This document shows positions 44,367-56,096 of a stretch of 64,000 bases of DNA, in pieces. Each line of letters begins with the position of its first letter. Within the stretch, counting starts at the first letter, position 1. A program made the translations under genes and the position numbers. The stretch is from positions 75,953,811-76,017,810 of the forward strand of contig CM018680.1 of assembly GCA_009363875.1 (NCBI GenBank), written 5' to 3'. Under the pieces are notes generated by a model. It searched no databases, was not told where the DNA came from, and was given only the letters and a program-made list of their open reading frames with translations. Origin of the DNA: Mikania micrantha (taxonomy: Eukaryota > Streptophyta > Magnoliopsida > Asterales > Asteraceae).

Positions 44367-45312
44367 TGTGTTATGGTGTGTGGTGCAGGCGTGAGAGGGG
44401 TTGGTCACGTCCTGGTGGTGCCCTCCCCCCACTACACCCAGGCGTGAGGAATGGATGCGTGAGCCTCTTCACGCGGTGACGACCGTTGGAACCAAGAAAA
44501 AATTTATAAAAAAAGGTAATATAGCCGTTTGATTTCAAAAAATATATAAAAAATAAACCTCATATAAACTCATTCAACACACAATTAAAAACACTTACAT
44601 ATTCTCTTAATCTCTCAAAAACTTTTCGAAAATTTCAACTCTCATATCTTCAAAAATTTGTACACACTATGGATCCAAACAACCCAAACAACCGGTTTTC
44701 TAACCTGTTTATGAATTGTTATCGTCCTCAAGTCGACTTGCAGGAGCAAAAACAATACAATAATGATATGAAATTGTTGTGGACTCCAACCGATCACTTA
44801 ACCGGTTGCACTCGTGAAATGGCCGAGAAGACGAAGGAGCGGATTATGAAGCGGTATAATATGGATTTTTTTATTATGTAATTTTTTTTATTATGTAATT
44901 TTTTTATCATATAATTTTTATAGTTATATTGTTCTATTGTTTTTGCTCCTGTAAATCGACTTGAGGATGATAACAATTCATAAACATGTTGTTTGGATCC
45001 ATTGTGTATAAAAGTTTTTGAATATATGAGAGTTGAAATTTTTGAAGAGTTTTTTTAGAGATTAAGAGAATATGTAAGTGTTTTTTTTATTGCGTTAAAT
45101 GAGTTTATATAGGGTTTAATTTTTTTTTTTTTTGAAATCAAATGGTAATATTACCATTTTTTTATTTTTATTTTTTTTTGGCCCCAACGGTCGTCACCCC
45201 CTCACGCCTCCATTGTTCATGCCTCTATCACACCAAGGTGTTGTGGGGGGAGGGTGCCACCGGGGTGTGACCGGCCCCTCTTACGCACACACCACACCAC
45301 ACCCCATAACAC
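44367..45312. mobile_element. Hairpin MITE with duplicated start of an ORF (Harbinger-like, tentative)
   Basis: The terminal repeats TGTGTTATGG.TGTGG and CCACACC.CATAACACA are inverse complements. Complementarity continues inward for roughly 370-400 bp, including a GC-rich GAGGGG..GGTCAC..GCCCTCCCCCC tract and the GACGACCGTTGG tract. The left arm carries ATGGATCCAAACAAC (44669); the right arm carries the same phrase inverted (near 44980-45000). So a DNA fragment with a coding start was duplicated in inverse orientation. A Harbinger origin is inferred from the MDPNN start; the target duplication is unclear. Confidence 0.65.
44669..44881 (+). pseudogene. Truncated N-terminal ORF inside the hairpin MITE
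   Basis: 70 residues starting MDPNNPNNRFSNLFMN and ending in AT-rich DNA. The MDPNN-rich start is one I associate with plant Harbinger-linked Myb/trihelix-like accessory proteins and related domesticated genes, but no complete SANT domain is present. Its first 30 or so codons occur again in inverse orientation in the right arm. It may be a captured or residual gene start and is unlikely to yield a working protein. It could also be a chance frame. Confidence 0.35.
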
Positions 45313-45811
45313 ATGCATACCCTAACACATAGCCTAACATACTAAGTATTTGGTTGTGGATTGACTCAATTTTTTTAAAATCCTAAGCAGATAATAATTT
45401 AAGACGCGTAACTAACGGTTTCAAGCAATAACCAAACCACCAACATTCTGCAAATAAATTAACATCAACAACTAACAAGTAACATCCAAAGTTCTAATAA
45501 CCAAATAAACATAAACAAGTAAATAGTTCTACCAAATTTCTACATTTCTGCTAACAAATTAACATAACAACTAATAAATTCTAATAACAAATTAATAGTT
45601 CTACTAACAACTTAACAAAAACAAGAACTACCTAAATTAAGTGGCGTAACAGATAAACAGAAACAATCAATACCTAAATTTTCAAGCAATAACCAAAGTT
45701 CTAAACTTCTAATAACAAATTAACAGTAACGAAGCAATGACAACTATAAAAGAAGCCCACAAACATTGAAGCAATGAAGCCCAATAGTTAAAGACAAAAA
45801 AGACTACTATA
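45313..45811. other. A/C-rich intergenic DNA, no gene
   Basis: Loose repeats of CTAACAAATTAACA and TAATAAC phrases give an A/C-rich, G-poor strand from about 45410 to 45770. No frame or transposon end is supported. Confidence 0.6.
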
Positions 45812-46016
45812 CAGAGGCGGGCAAAAAACCCGGTTTTGGTACCGGTTGTAACCGAATCGGTGGGTACGGGCGGTTCCGGATTCTTAGAGAAACTGGAACC
45901 GGAACCGGAACCGGTTCCACCTTAACCCGGCCAAACCCTAACCGGTCAAAAACCGAACCAGAACCGGTTGTTGACTTTGTTGATCGAAACCGGAACCGGT
46001 TTGCCCACCTCCACTG
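45812..46016. mobile_element. hAT-type MITE rich in CCGGT/ACCGG
   Basis: Ends CAGAGGCGGGCAAA and TTTGCCCACCTCCACTG are imperfect inverse repeats with hAT-like CA..TG termini. The 205-bp body is packed with GGAACCGG and ACCGGTT motifs. An 8-bp target duplication is not clean (CTACTATA versus CTATATAT), so the superfamily rests on the terminal repeat and body type. Confidence 0.6.
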
Positions 46017-47527
46017 CTATATATAAAAACTTTTATAAAAATCATGAGATGATCATCTTAGGGTGATCCTTTTGTCGATAGATGCTCTTATTACACTCGT
46101 AGTATCTGAAGGATGAGAACCAACTATGTAGCATCTACACCGATAATTCAAGTATTGTATACGTCATTAGTCTGATCCTTTGTAGGAACTACCCGTAATA
46201 ACGAACTTGCAAAACGGATCTGTTTATCATAAAGAGATTCGTTGTTCCTGACCCTGCTTCACCTTAATTGTTATTTGAACAAGTAAAAGTTATGTCTTGG
46301 TCCGAGTGGGGATAACATTAAGCATTTGCTTGAGTATCTTTGCTCATTAGATCGGCCAAACGGTTACACCCATGGTAATGTACAACTTTTGAAGGATGAT
46401 GTACTCATGTACATATTACCAAAAATTGTGAATTGAATCTATACATTTACCCACTCATGTCGGTTGTTTTTGTTATGCATGAAAACTGTCCATCAACTTT
46501 TATAAAATTTCAAACTTATCATTGAACTTCGTTTTCGTAAATGATATATATGTGTATATGTTTGTGTGTGCTATATCAACTGATAATAATGTGCCTTTAT
46601 TATGAAAAATGAGATTGATAGTAATTGAATAACATCGATGTCGTATATGATTATTTCTTTATCTAGGTTTTGATTTCCATTATAGAGTCATCATATGTTT
46701 TTTTATGTAATTAACCACATTAATGGCACCATGTAACGCGTGTAATGAAGTTTTTAAACATTTGTATCAAGTGACGTCATTTTTGACTTTTCATATATTT
46801 TAGTCTAGGTTTCAATCTTTATAACTCGTATGTTACGACTACTTATGTTTCTTTTAATCATACCTTCACACCTCGACATGTAGGTAACTTTGTTCATTTT
46901 TCTTTTTTTCTTTTTTTTTTTTCTGTAGTAAAGCAGCCATTTCACTTTCCATGTACAAAAACGAGATGATCTATTAAGCATATGCAATGGACAGTTCTTC
47001 AACCCAAGGCAAAACTTTTTGGCTGCTGATCATTCTTGAAAGAGAGAGGGAGGTGTGTCGAGGTTTTGGTTTTGTGGGGTTTTGGCCTGGAAGAATCCGA
47101 CGTGGAGGTTCGTAGCCTGTGGTGCACATTGACGTGTCTTAATTCGAGTCATTAGGATGAACATATTCATCACTGATCAATAAGACTAAGCCGGACAAAA
47201 AGATTGCATTGGATGACGGATTAGAACGAGTTCGGGTCAGGATACATTTTTAAACAAAATCATTTTGTCTAAATAGGTTAGGATGAGTTTAATGCTATAT
47301 ATTTCAACCCAAACTATAATACTTATGTATCCAAACCAACTCATTTTCTTTACTTGGATCAATATTGCCAGGTATAAATACGACTGATCCTAGCATACAA
47401 CATTATATATATTTTCTCAGCAACATCACATTTTGAAACTCCGACCTTAGAACAATCACAAAGTAGTTAAAACAAAATAATATATATTATTACTTAATAC
47501 AACATACTACAATCATTTTGAATTAAA
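46017..47527. other. Intergenic DNA, no gene
   Basis: Moderately AT-rich sequence without a credible frame. About 46060-46420 has a more balanced base composition (for example GTAGGAACTACCCGTAAT) and could be an old gene or element fragment, but no protein motif emerges in any frame. Confidence 0.5.
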
Positions 47528-47556
47528 CTAGTTGGCGCCTTTCGTGCGTTGTCGCG
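47528..47556 (-). mobile_element. Helitron-like 3' terminus, minus strand
   Basis: Read on the minus strand, a GC-rich tract GCGCGACAACGCACG...GGCGCC is followed after two bases by CTAG and then T. Plant Helitrons end in a short GC-rich hairpin plus CTRR and insert between A and T, which fits. The 5' TC end to the right was not located, so the element's extent is unknown. Confidence 0.45.
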
Positions 47557-49189
47557 CAAATTTAACATCTTTGTTTTGACTCGAGAACTAACTGAAAAGA
47601 AAAAAACATTAGCGTACAAAGAGTCATGATTATAAAACAAACCTATTATGAGTCAAGATGTAATACAAAAGAAACATATAAAATTATAAAACAAATTTAT
47701 TACTGGTTAAGAAAAAAACAAAAAGAAATTAAAATTAAACTGTCCGCGTGTGAGACAAGTTAAAGGAATTTCTCACAAAAAAATCACGAAGATTGGATTT
47801 TTTACGGAAAATCTCACAAAAAAATTAAAAAAAAAATTATCGCAATAGAGTTAATTTATGACGATAAAGTGTGATAAAATGAATTTATCATGATTTTTTT
47901 TGAACGGCCAACTAATCAACTAATCTTGAAATGAATAAAAATGAATTTATCACGATAAATAGCGATAAAATGAATTTATTGTGATGAAGACTATTCATAA
48001 ATGTGTTTTGTTAGATACAGGAATTAATTAATTCTATTTTCTCAAGGTAATAGCTAACGTGGACTAATTAATGCAATGTACTGTTCCTACTTACGTGACA
48101 ACTTTCATTTTGTATAGATAGTAATTTCTGTTCGAAAACAGTACCTACTTAATTTATATCTCCTTCTTCAATCTTAAGTAGTAAATTCGAACTACTAGAT
48201 TCTAGTTGGAAAACAACAACGTTGTTAAATGCACCAATTACTTTTAAGTAGTATGTTCTATTTCAAATTACGAATTTAAAATTTTTTGAAGAGACCAGTT
48301 TAACTTCGTTTTTTAACGGCTTAAATGATGACACCTAAGACGATATTTCAAACGTACCTCATATTTGACACTTTGAGGCATAGCTCACCTAAAAGGAATC
48401 CTATGACTAACTAAACCGTCTGACCTTTTTTCAGCAAATATTGTTCAAACATGATTCGAACCTTATACCTTCCACATAAAGTCAGGGGTATAACCACTAG
48501 GTTAGAAGCATATACTTTTGAACCAATTTTACCTAGTTTGAGAAAATAACCAACTAGTTTTCTCCCATGATTTTTGAAAATTTTATATTATGGTAAACTA
48601 ATTCTGCTTGAGTAGTAAATCATTTTCCATTTACAAAGTTCAATTCTAATACTTTATGTGAAACACTTGAAAGATGCATTAGTTTTATAACACATGAAAT
48701 CGTTAACATTCTTTTTGTAACACGTTATTAAGATTCAAGATTTGCACAAAAGCAAGATTTGACTGTTATGCAAAAGTCAAATGAATAGGTGAAAAACCAG
48801 TCAACTTTTTAAATCAGCGTTGCTAGCATATAACTCACAATTTATTTTTCTTTTCTTTTCTTTTTTAAATTTTTACCTTTTTTAGTCTTTCAGTTTTAAC
48901 ACAAAGGCATTTAAAAAAGGCTCATCGCTATTCCTTATTACTCATTTATCAACGTTGGTGCCGATGTTTCACGTGGGCTACTGGAAAAAAACAAAACGCC
49001 TACAGAGGTGGCCAATTTTGATTCGTTGGAGAGTTAGGCAAACTCTTTAAGTTATGCTTTTAACTTATGTTTTCTTCGACGTGGGAGGCATGGACCAAGA
49101 ATAATCCGATGGTTGTAGGCTAAAATTATACATCTTTTAATTGATGGCATTATTTTTATTATGATGTTATTTTTGTTTTTATGGCAGAT
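47557..49189. other. AT-rich intergenic or Helitron-internal DNA
   Basis: No gene. About 47840-47990 repeats GATAAA and ATGAATTTATC palindromes (TGATAAAATGAATTTATCA type). A tRNA-like tract lies at 48432-48520. The rest is unassigned. Confidence 0.5.
48432..48520 (-). mobile_element. tRNA-like SINE fragment, minus strand
   Basis: On the minus strand CTAGTGGTTATACC resembles an A box and GGTTCGAATC is a perfect B-box core about 35 nt later. A run of six A's follows near 48427-48432. The order fits a tRNA-derived SINE. Flanking duplications were not recognised. Confidence 0.4.
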
Positions 49190-49197
49190 ATATTGAA

Positions 49198-51966
49198 TAG
49201 GGTATGTATGGTTCGATTTGGTACGGTTATGACTATTTTCATAACCAAAACCGCTACTTCGGTTAATTTTAAATCCATAACCATCACCATAACCATAACC
49301 AACCGATCAGTTAACCACCGGTTTGGTTCGATTTCGTTTGATAATGAAATTGTTGAAAAAGTAAGACAAAGTTTTAAATAAACTTGTGAACTATATATAT
49401 ATAGATGATGAAAATCCAAGTGAAGCTCGTAAAAATTTGAAATGATTGAAAATGAGTGAACAAAAAATAAAAGCACATGAACTTTAACCCATTTTAATCT
49501 ATTTAGTCTCACATGTTACCCATAATATTTTAATACAGTAAAAATTATAATTCACCATTTATACTTGACTTGCATTATGAGTTCTTGAAAAAAACACGCA
49601 TGCATAAATAAAAAAGAAAACAAACATACAATAATCGGTTTGGTTCGATTAAAGTCGATTTGGCTTGGCTTAACCATAACCTTAACTGAATGGTTCGGTT
49701 AATGACTTCGCTTAACAATAACCGTCGGTTAAAGTCGGTATCGGTTAAAATCGGTTATGGTTCGGGGTAGTTATCGGTTATTTTTCGGTTATGGTTATAT
49801 TATGCTCACCCCTTATTGTGACAATTGTGTTCGAAGAATTACGTCATCAACGAAATGAGCACATTTGATCGTGCTTGAAATCCACGTTGAGTTGTCAATC
49901 GAAATTATTACAGGCTGATAGTATGCGAAAAATGATGAACGTGGGCGAAAACCGTGCATGAAACGGAGTTACGGATTGTCCGAAATCGCGAAACGAAGAT
50001 AAAATCGAAAAGTTGATGAAAATGGCCTGGGGCGGTACGCCCCGAGCCACACGCCGACCCTAGGCGGTGCACGCGGGGTACATCGAAAATATCTGATGGT
50101 CCCTCATCCGCGCGGTACGCCCCGTGTGGGGGTCTGGTCTGGGGCGATGCGCCTGGGACAGTTTCGACAGCAAGTGGCCTAAAAAGTCAGATTTCATCTG
50201 GAAATCATAGTTTCTTCCTTCCTCACGACGTTTCAGCCACCATACACGAAAAACCACTCTTTCAATCTATCAAATCTTCAATTTTAAAGCCTTTTGATCA
50301 CGTGGATCGCACCAGGGAACGTTTCTGCAAGTCCTGATCGTCTTTTTACACTCAGAACTCCGTCTGATTTGGTAACGGTTCGTTTTAACCATCTATTTTG
50401 ATAATGATTGATTAAATCTTGTTTTCGAACGTAATGACATAGTTAGGGTTATTGATTATTGCCTAGATGATGGCTAGGATTGATTACAAACGAACAACAC
50501 GATGTTTTAACGGATAAATCCTTGTTTTGATCCGTTGTGATGCCCGGTTTGCATGGAATCATAACAATAGTTTTAATGGTTTAAACCATTTGATTTTGAC
50601 AATGTAGGTGATTAGTTTGATTAATCTTTGGCATGCAACGTGAAATTCAAGTGTTTTAAACTAATCACAATCATTAACATACTCACTGGAACGATTATCT
50701 GATGTTTATGATAACAGTCAGATTAGTATGTTAAACATGGTTATTAAACCTATCCAAATACTACATTGTGATATTTCATGATATTTGGGTAATCAATAAC
50801 AAGGATTAATCATTCCTAAGCCATTAATCTATCTAGGAACTGTTTCATCATCATAATCAACAACATTAACTATTTGATTAATCTGAGATTATTCGGATTA
50901 ATTAAACATGTCATCAACTTTATATTAGGAATCTGAATCAGTATAGGTTCCTACATTATCATACATTGTATAATACGACCTTTAAATAAATAATTAAAAA
51001 CCTAATATCAGTTTGATGACGGTTAAGGCAATGTCTTTGACATTGAACGTTCAGGAAGATCTAATCATTTAGTTAAATTATAAATAACTAATTAAATATA
51101 AATAAATGCATAATCATCATATTATTACCAGTTTGTGTGATATTCTACTATCAGTAAGATATCAGCTGAGTTTCGTATAACCCATTTTCTCTTTTTATGG
51201 TTTATAAACATCGGGGTAACTCGGTAAACCTTTTCTGAACATATGATATGCATCACTGTTATCTGTGTGATTTCATGTGAGTTTTGTGTGATTTCATGGG
51301 ATTTTGCCGTCAGTATCTTTATCACAGTATCAAAAGTCCTCATCTCTCGAACTGTATCTAGTGAACCCATGTGGGGCCGAACAGGAATCAATGATAGTAC
51401 TATTGGCTGACAACCCATTTGCCGGGAGCTTGCAACTTCCCTTGGTGTAAATGTTTGATACCTGTTTCCATAACATCTTCTTAGTGTTAGTGATAGACAT
51501 TAAGATAATGAGGCATCAAGATACTTACCGACGGGTAGTGTCTTTATCAAAACACAGTTTGTCCAAAAGCAACTAGATATAGGTCCCATGGTTATCCGGA
51601 ACTGAATTTTTTGAGAACATATATATCATATCATATCATATTGTTTAAATGAACTGTTGAACTCACCAGCTTTGTGCTGACGTTATAAACTTAACATTTT
51701 TGCAGGAAAACAGAGACGACAGGGTGAGGAAGCACATCACACATTTGTACTTAAATAAATTAGATTGTGTAATAAATTTAGCTGTAGTATTGATATAATT
51801 ACGAAACCCTTGTAATGTATTGATTCTAAGTTAATCTGTGTGCTATGATATCGGTTCAAGTAAGTCACACCTCATCTTTGAGACATCACCACTATGCTTC
51901 CCCAACCTCTTCAGGGTGACGTGTGACATCATCAACTGGTGACGAGAGGTGGGGGTGTGACACTTA
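49198..51966. mobile_element. hAT-type MITE interrupted by a solo LTR
   Basis: The outer 8-bp repeats ATATTGAA (49190-49197) and TTATTGAA (51967-51974) match at 7 of 8 positions, as expected for a hAT target duplication. The left end is TAGGGTATGTATGG and the right end ATGCTCACCCCTTA; the body is full of GGTTCGGTT and AACCATAACC phrases typical of this class. The solo LTR at 49817-51962 entered four bases from the right end. Without it the MITE is about 618 bp. No transposase. Confidence 0.65.
49817..51962 (+). mobile_element. Solo LTR of the Element 3 family
   Basis: 2146 bp from TGTGACAATTG to GGGGGTGTGACA with a perfect target duplication CTTAT at 49812-49816 and 51963-51967. It aligns in inverse orientation with Element 3's LTR at 56097-58234, sharing for example GAATTACGTCATCAA, ATTTGATCGT and GGGCGAAAACCGTGCA. 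It carries a GC-rich cluster (GGCGGTACGCCCC, GCGCGGTACGCCCC, GGCGATGCGCC) at about 50030-50160, 215-340 bp from its start. No internal sequence remains, so LTR-LTR recombination is inferred. Confidence 0.92.
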
Positions 51967-52272
51967 TTATTGAATATCTAAAACTAAAAAAACATATAAT
52001 TTTAATATCTATCTAAATAAAGTATTATTTTTGAATAAAACAAAAGAAATATGTGATTATGTAGCACATATGATACAAAAATTAAAATCCAGACATTATA
52101 TAAAATAAAAACATATAACTTGGCAATCATTCATCACATATAGGCCTATATTTTTTTTCACGATACAACTACTCAATAACAAAGTCAAATATGTATATAT
52201 ATTTATAGGCATATAGTTGGTAAGGTAAATAGGAGGGGGAGGGGGAAGGGTTGGAGCATTTTGTGTTGATAG

Positions 52273-52476
52273 TTGCATATAGGAGGAATCTTTTTATGCA
52301 ACAAATTTTGTCCCTTGTGTGTTTCCGGTGATCATCTTAATTTATGCAACTTTACTAACCCGTATTATGAATATTCAAATGATTTGCCTCCCGGTAGAAT
52401 CGAGCTGCAAAGCTATGAAACCAATCATCAATTTCATAATACTTCGTTCATTGATGGTTGCATGAAAATGATATAG
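52273..52476 (+). pseudogene. Possible captured coding fragment
   Basis: A 67-residue open frame whose second half (YEYSNDLPPGRIELQSYE...) has normal codon and residue balance, unlike the AT-biased frames elsewhere. No domain is recognised. It may be an exon piece carried by the Helitron or a chance frame; there is no promoter or intron evidence. Confidence 0.25.
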
Positions 52477-52593
52477 ACAATGAAATAAGAACAAATAAAC
52501 AAGAATGTCGATGGTTTTCTATTTCAAGTGCCTATTTTCATCAAAACTTGAACCATCTCTTCTCATTTTCTTTGCTGGCAGCAACATTTGAAT

Positions 52594-52735
52594 CTCATGC
52601 ATGAGCGACTTCAACTTCTGCCAATGTCTTTCGAGTTTCGTTCAACTTCCTAACTGTCGCATCATAAACGACTTTCTCCTTATTATTCCGACTTGCCATT
52701 TCTTCCAGTTTTTGAACTTGGGCTCGCAACTTATG
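52594..52735 (-). pseudogene. Captured coiled-coil gene fragment
   Basis: On the minus strand, about 46 codons read HKLRAQVQKLEEMASRNNKE followed by a KVVYDATVRKLNETRKTLAE-type segment before a TGA. The heptad spacing of L, V and A with charged residues is a convincing coiled coil, and GC content is higher than in flanking DNA. A TAA lies just upstream, so the piece cannot be read as a gene. The parent gene is not identified. An exon fragment captured by the Helitron is the best reading. Confidence 0.45.
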
Positions 52736-53020
52736 TTATTTATTTTCGTTTTTGTCTGCATAACCAATTTATAACAGCTTCATATGTTTTTGAGAATTAT
52801 CATCGTTTCATAAGCGCTTAGGTTTTAGTCGTAAAGACCCGTCGCAGAGCGCGGGTAACGTTACTAGTTTTGATCATTTACCAAGGAATAAGTTAATTTG
52901 AGTTGATCAAATTATTTAAATGGATAAATCCAACCAAAAAAAAAAGCTTAGAAAGTAACTAGACAAGTTAAGTCAACATGTAATAACTTAAAACGTTTTA
53001 AATTGTTTTATTTTATAATT

Positions 53021-53281
53021 AGAGTAAATTACCGAGATAATCCATGTGGTTTGCTGCTATTTTATTCGTAGTCCATAGGTTTCATAAATTACTCATATTG
53101 TCCCAAACTTTAAATATTTATAACACATATAGTCCTTATATGAGGTTAATTTGGTCAATTGTGTAAGGGTAAGTTAGTAAACTAAAACTATAGAATTTGA
53201 AACCATATGACTCTTTTATGAAACTTAGGAATTAAGAGTAAAATACTAACAAATCACAGGGATCATAACGGTAATTTACCA
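53021..53281. mobile_element. 261-bp MITE with 8-bp target duplication
   Basis: Inverted ends AGAGTAAATTACCG and CGGTAATTTACCA, flanked by TTATAATT at 53013-53020 and 53282-53289. ATGTGGTTTG and AAATCACAGGGAT inside extend the imperfect inverted repeat. The duplication length fits hAT. No coding capacity. Confidence 0.7.
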
Positions 53282-53465
53282 TTATAATTATTTACATGTA
53301 ATACCCATTAACATTCTACCTATACCCATATAATTAAGAAGTACACCTTTTAGGTTTTTACTCCAAACCAGTTGGGTTCGGTCTGACTTCTGAGTCACAT
53401 AACCTTTCTCGTCTTGAAAGAAAAGTTTTTTCTTTATTATATATTTATATATATATATATATATA

Positions 53466-55310
53466 GGGATATATTGGAAACTAGGTTGAGATGAAGAAAC
53501 TTTGGAAACTAATTTTGAACCATTGATTAGAAATTTGAATGGGTTAGATTAGATATGAAAAAGTAGATGTGATTGTTTTATATTAAAAAATCTGTTAATA
53601 GTACAAAATGTACAAAAAGGGTAAAAATGTAATCTTAAAATGTGTACTTTCTTTTTATTTTTAACTTAATAGTACAATTGACTTCACCAAAAAATAGTAA
53701 ACCATTCAAATACACAACTACCAAGACACACAAGCAAGTAAATAATGTTACATTGACGTTACATAAAAGTTACGTAACCAATTGTTACATGTATCTTACA
53801 TTGACGTGGTTCCATTTTATTAATTTTACATACGTAACCAATTGTTACATGTATGTTACATTGACGTTACATAAAAATTACATATATGTAATTTTAACAT
53901 CTATGCAACACATATATCTTCCAACAACAAAAAAATCAGGTTATAATAACTTACATATGTAATTTGCATGTTAACATAACTTTAAAAATATTTGAGCAAA
54001 AAAAAAAAAAGAAAACAAAAAAAAAAGAATACAAATTATGAAATATTGAGCAAAATATAAAATTTGTAACATATACCCTAGTTACACTAACTTTACATAT
54101 GTAACAATAATGTAACATAATGAAATGTTATAGAATGTAACATTAAAAATATTAGAACAGTATAATAGTACACTTAATGAAACTTTTTGCACAAAAATTA
54201 TAAAACAATTAATAATTAGTACACTAGATGGAAAATACATTTGGTAACATGAACTTAATGGAAAATACACATAACCTACAGTGTTATGTGTAACGCTAGT
54301 GTAACAACTTAATTATATTTTAAACGTTAAATCTCAAAAAGAATAATTTAGAAAAATTGATATTATATATAGAAAAATAATTCTTGTATCTTTAAAATTG
54401 TGTACATATAAAATAAAATGAATTTACTTTTATGTTTTTTAAGAAATCAAGTCATGAATACTTAATTATAAAAGGTACAATAGTACACCTTTTGATTTAA
54501 TGTATAAGACATATTTTATTTTAAAAGGTATAATAGGAAACAAACAATAATTAAATGTTTGTATAGTATGAAAAAATGACAAATTATGATACTCTATAAA
54601 AATGACAAACAATAAAATATAAGAGTGTATATAAAAAACATGTTCAATAAGTCCGTCGAGATGTAACATAAACGTAACTTGAGTGTTAGTTTCTATAATA
54701 TTGAATTATAATTATCTGATTGTATAAAATATTACTAACCATAAAAAATTTCGATTATACATAACATTGTTATGAAATAATATATAAATTTTTTTATTTA
54801 TATATAACGAAATGCAAAATTCGGATATTTATTATGAAATTATGTGTTAGTAAAAAAACAATGTTATAATGTTGTAAAATCTGGTGAACATAAAAAAAAC
54901 ATAACCAAACAATGTGTAAGGTATGACAATACATATACACAATATCCGGAAAAACGTAACAATAACGTAACAACGACAATAATTGTACACATCCAGCATC
55001 CTGTCATTTATTTTACTCATTTTAAAAACCTGGTGGGAAAATTTAGGTGGAAAATGTTTAAAAATTAAATATTTTATTTTTTGTTTGAATTTGAAGAGAG
55101 AGAATGTAGTTAAATAATAAAATATTTGAAGAGAAAGAATGTGGTTTAATAATAAAATATTGTATGGAGGTAATTTTGTTGGAAAAAACTAAATTACCCT
55201 TGTATTATATAGGATTATTAAAATGAAATGGTGATGTGGCTAAATGTGGACCAAGTATATGGTTTCTAAAGTTTCTTTAACTCAACAAGGTTTCCAAAAT
55301 ATACATATCC
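53466..55310. mobile_element. 1.85-kb TIR element inserted in a (TA)n tract
   Basis: Left end GGGATATATTGGAAACTAGG..GAAGAAACTTTGGAAAC; right end GTTTCTAAAGTTTCTTTAAC..GTTTCCAAAATATACATATCC, an imperfect inverse repeat of about 45 bp. Both sides are bordered by TA microsatellites (53450-53465 and 55311-55329), as for plant elements that target TA repeats. Inside, a phrase ACGTAACCAATTGTTACATG is directly repeated at about 53773 and 53832. Open frames are short and AT-biased, with no transposase. Confidence 0.6.
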
Positions 55311-56096
55311 TATATATATATATATATAGGGAAAGTATAAAACAAAAACCACCCCTCATTGAGAAAACCATGAAAACCATTTCTTGTGGTCCACAATTTG
55401 CCACATCACCATCCCCATTTAAATAGTCTGAAGGGCATATAAGTCTTTTTCACGTATGTACTTTTTTCCATATTTTTTATTTTTGATTACCACCAAATGC
55501 ATTTGACACCTTTTACCAAGTGTAAAATTCCAACATCCCTACATTTTTGTTACATAAGTTTTACGCTAATTGTAGTATCTTTTTTTTACAGCTTTCGAGA
55601 TTTCTATACATTGAAAGTCACTCGTGTGTGTTGTTACGTTTTTATTACACATAAAGTGTGCGTATGTTATTCTAAGTAATTTAGTTTTACGTTCTTTTAA
55701 CCTATAGTATCACATTTTTTTTCATTTTTTTGTCACACATGAAAAACCAAACCACTAGGATGAAAGTTTATTTAGTAAATAAACAAACATGAAAAAGTTT
55801 TTTATTTCATTTAACGAAACGAACGAACATGAACACACATCCCATTTCTTCATTTACGTTTGCGAACGTTCGTTTATATTTGTTCGTTTACGCTCGTAAA
55901 TTTATTTTTATTAACAAGTCAGTTCATTTATTTTAGAAATCAGTGATATATTCGTATTCTTTATTAATTAACATGTTTGTGTCATTTTTATTTTACCTAA
56001 TTTTCAATGAATTTATTAACTGAAATGAGTTAATATCAATCCAAGTTTAGAATTCATTTCCTCGTTCATGTTTGTTAAACTATTTGTGTTCAATAA
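55311..56096. other. Intergenic DNA with MITE debris
   Basis: After the TA tract, GGGAAAGTATAAAACAAAAA may be the start of another TA-flanked element, but its other end was not found. About 55815-56090 has inverse GAACGAACATGAAC / GTTCATGTTTGTT phrases of a worn MITE. Element 3 begins directly after AATAA at 56092-56096. No gene. Confidence 0.5.

Larger units (their letters stand above)
51975..52867 (+). mobile_element. Helitron 3' portion with captured gene fragments (extent uncertain)
   Basis: The 3' edge is clear: ACCCG...CGCGGGT hairpin (52837-52856), seven bases, then CTAG at 52864-52867 followed by T. That is the plant Helitron 3' end. The 5' TC end was not identified, so the start given is only the edge of the neighbouring element. 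Inside lies a minus-strand coiled-coil coding fragment (52594-52735) and possibly a plus-strand one (52273-52476). Capture of host gene pieces is a known Helitron trait. Confidence 0.5.

Noticed and set aside
49159..49512. 117-residue minus-strand frame with MVMVMVMD
   Set aside because: Produced by CCATAACC repeats of the hAT-type MITE.
53642..53962. 106-residue plus-strand frame
   Set aside because: It reads through direct repeats of the TA-flanked element; no similarity to a transposase.
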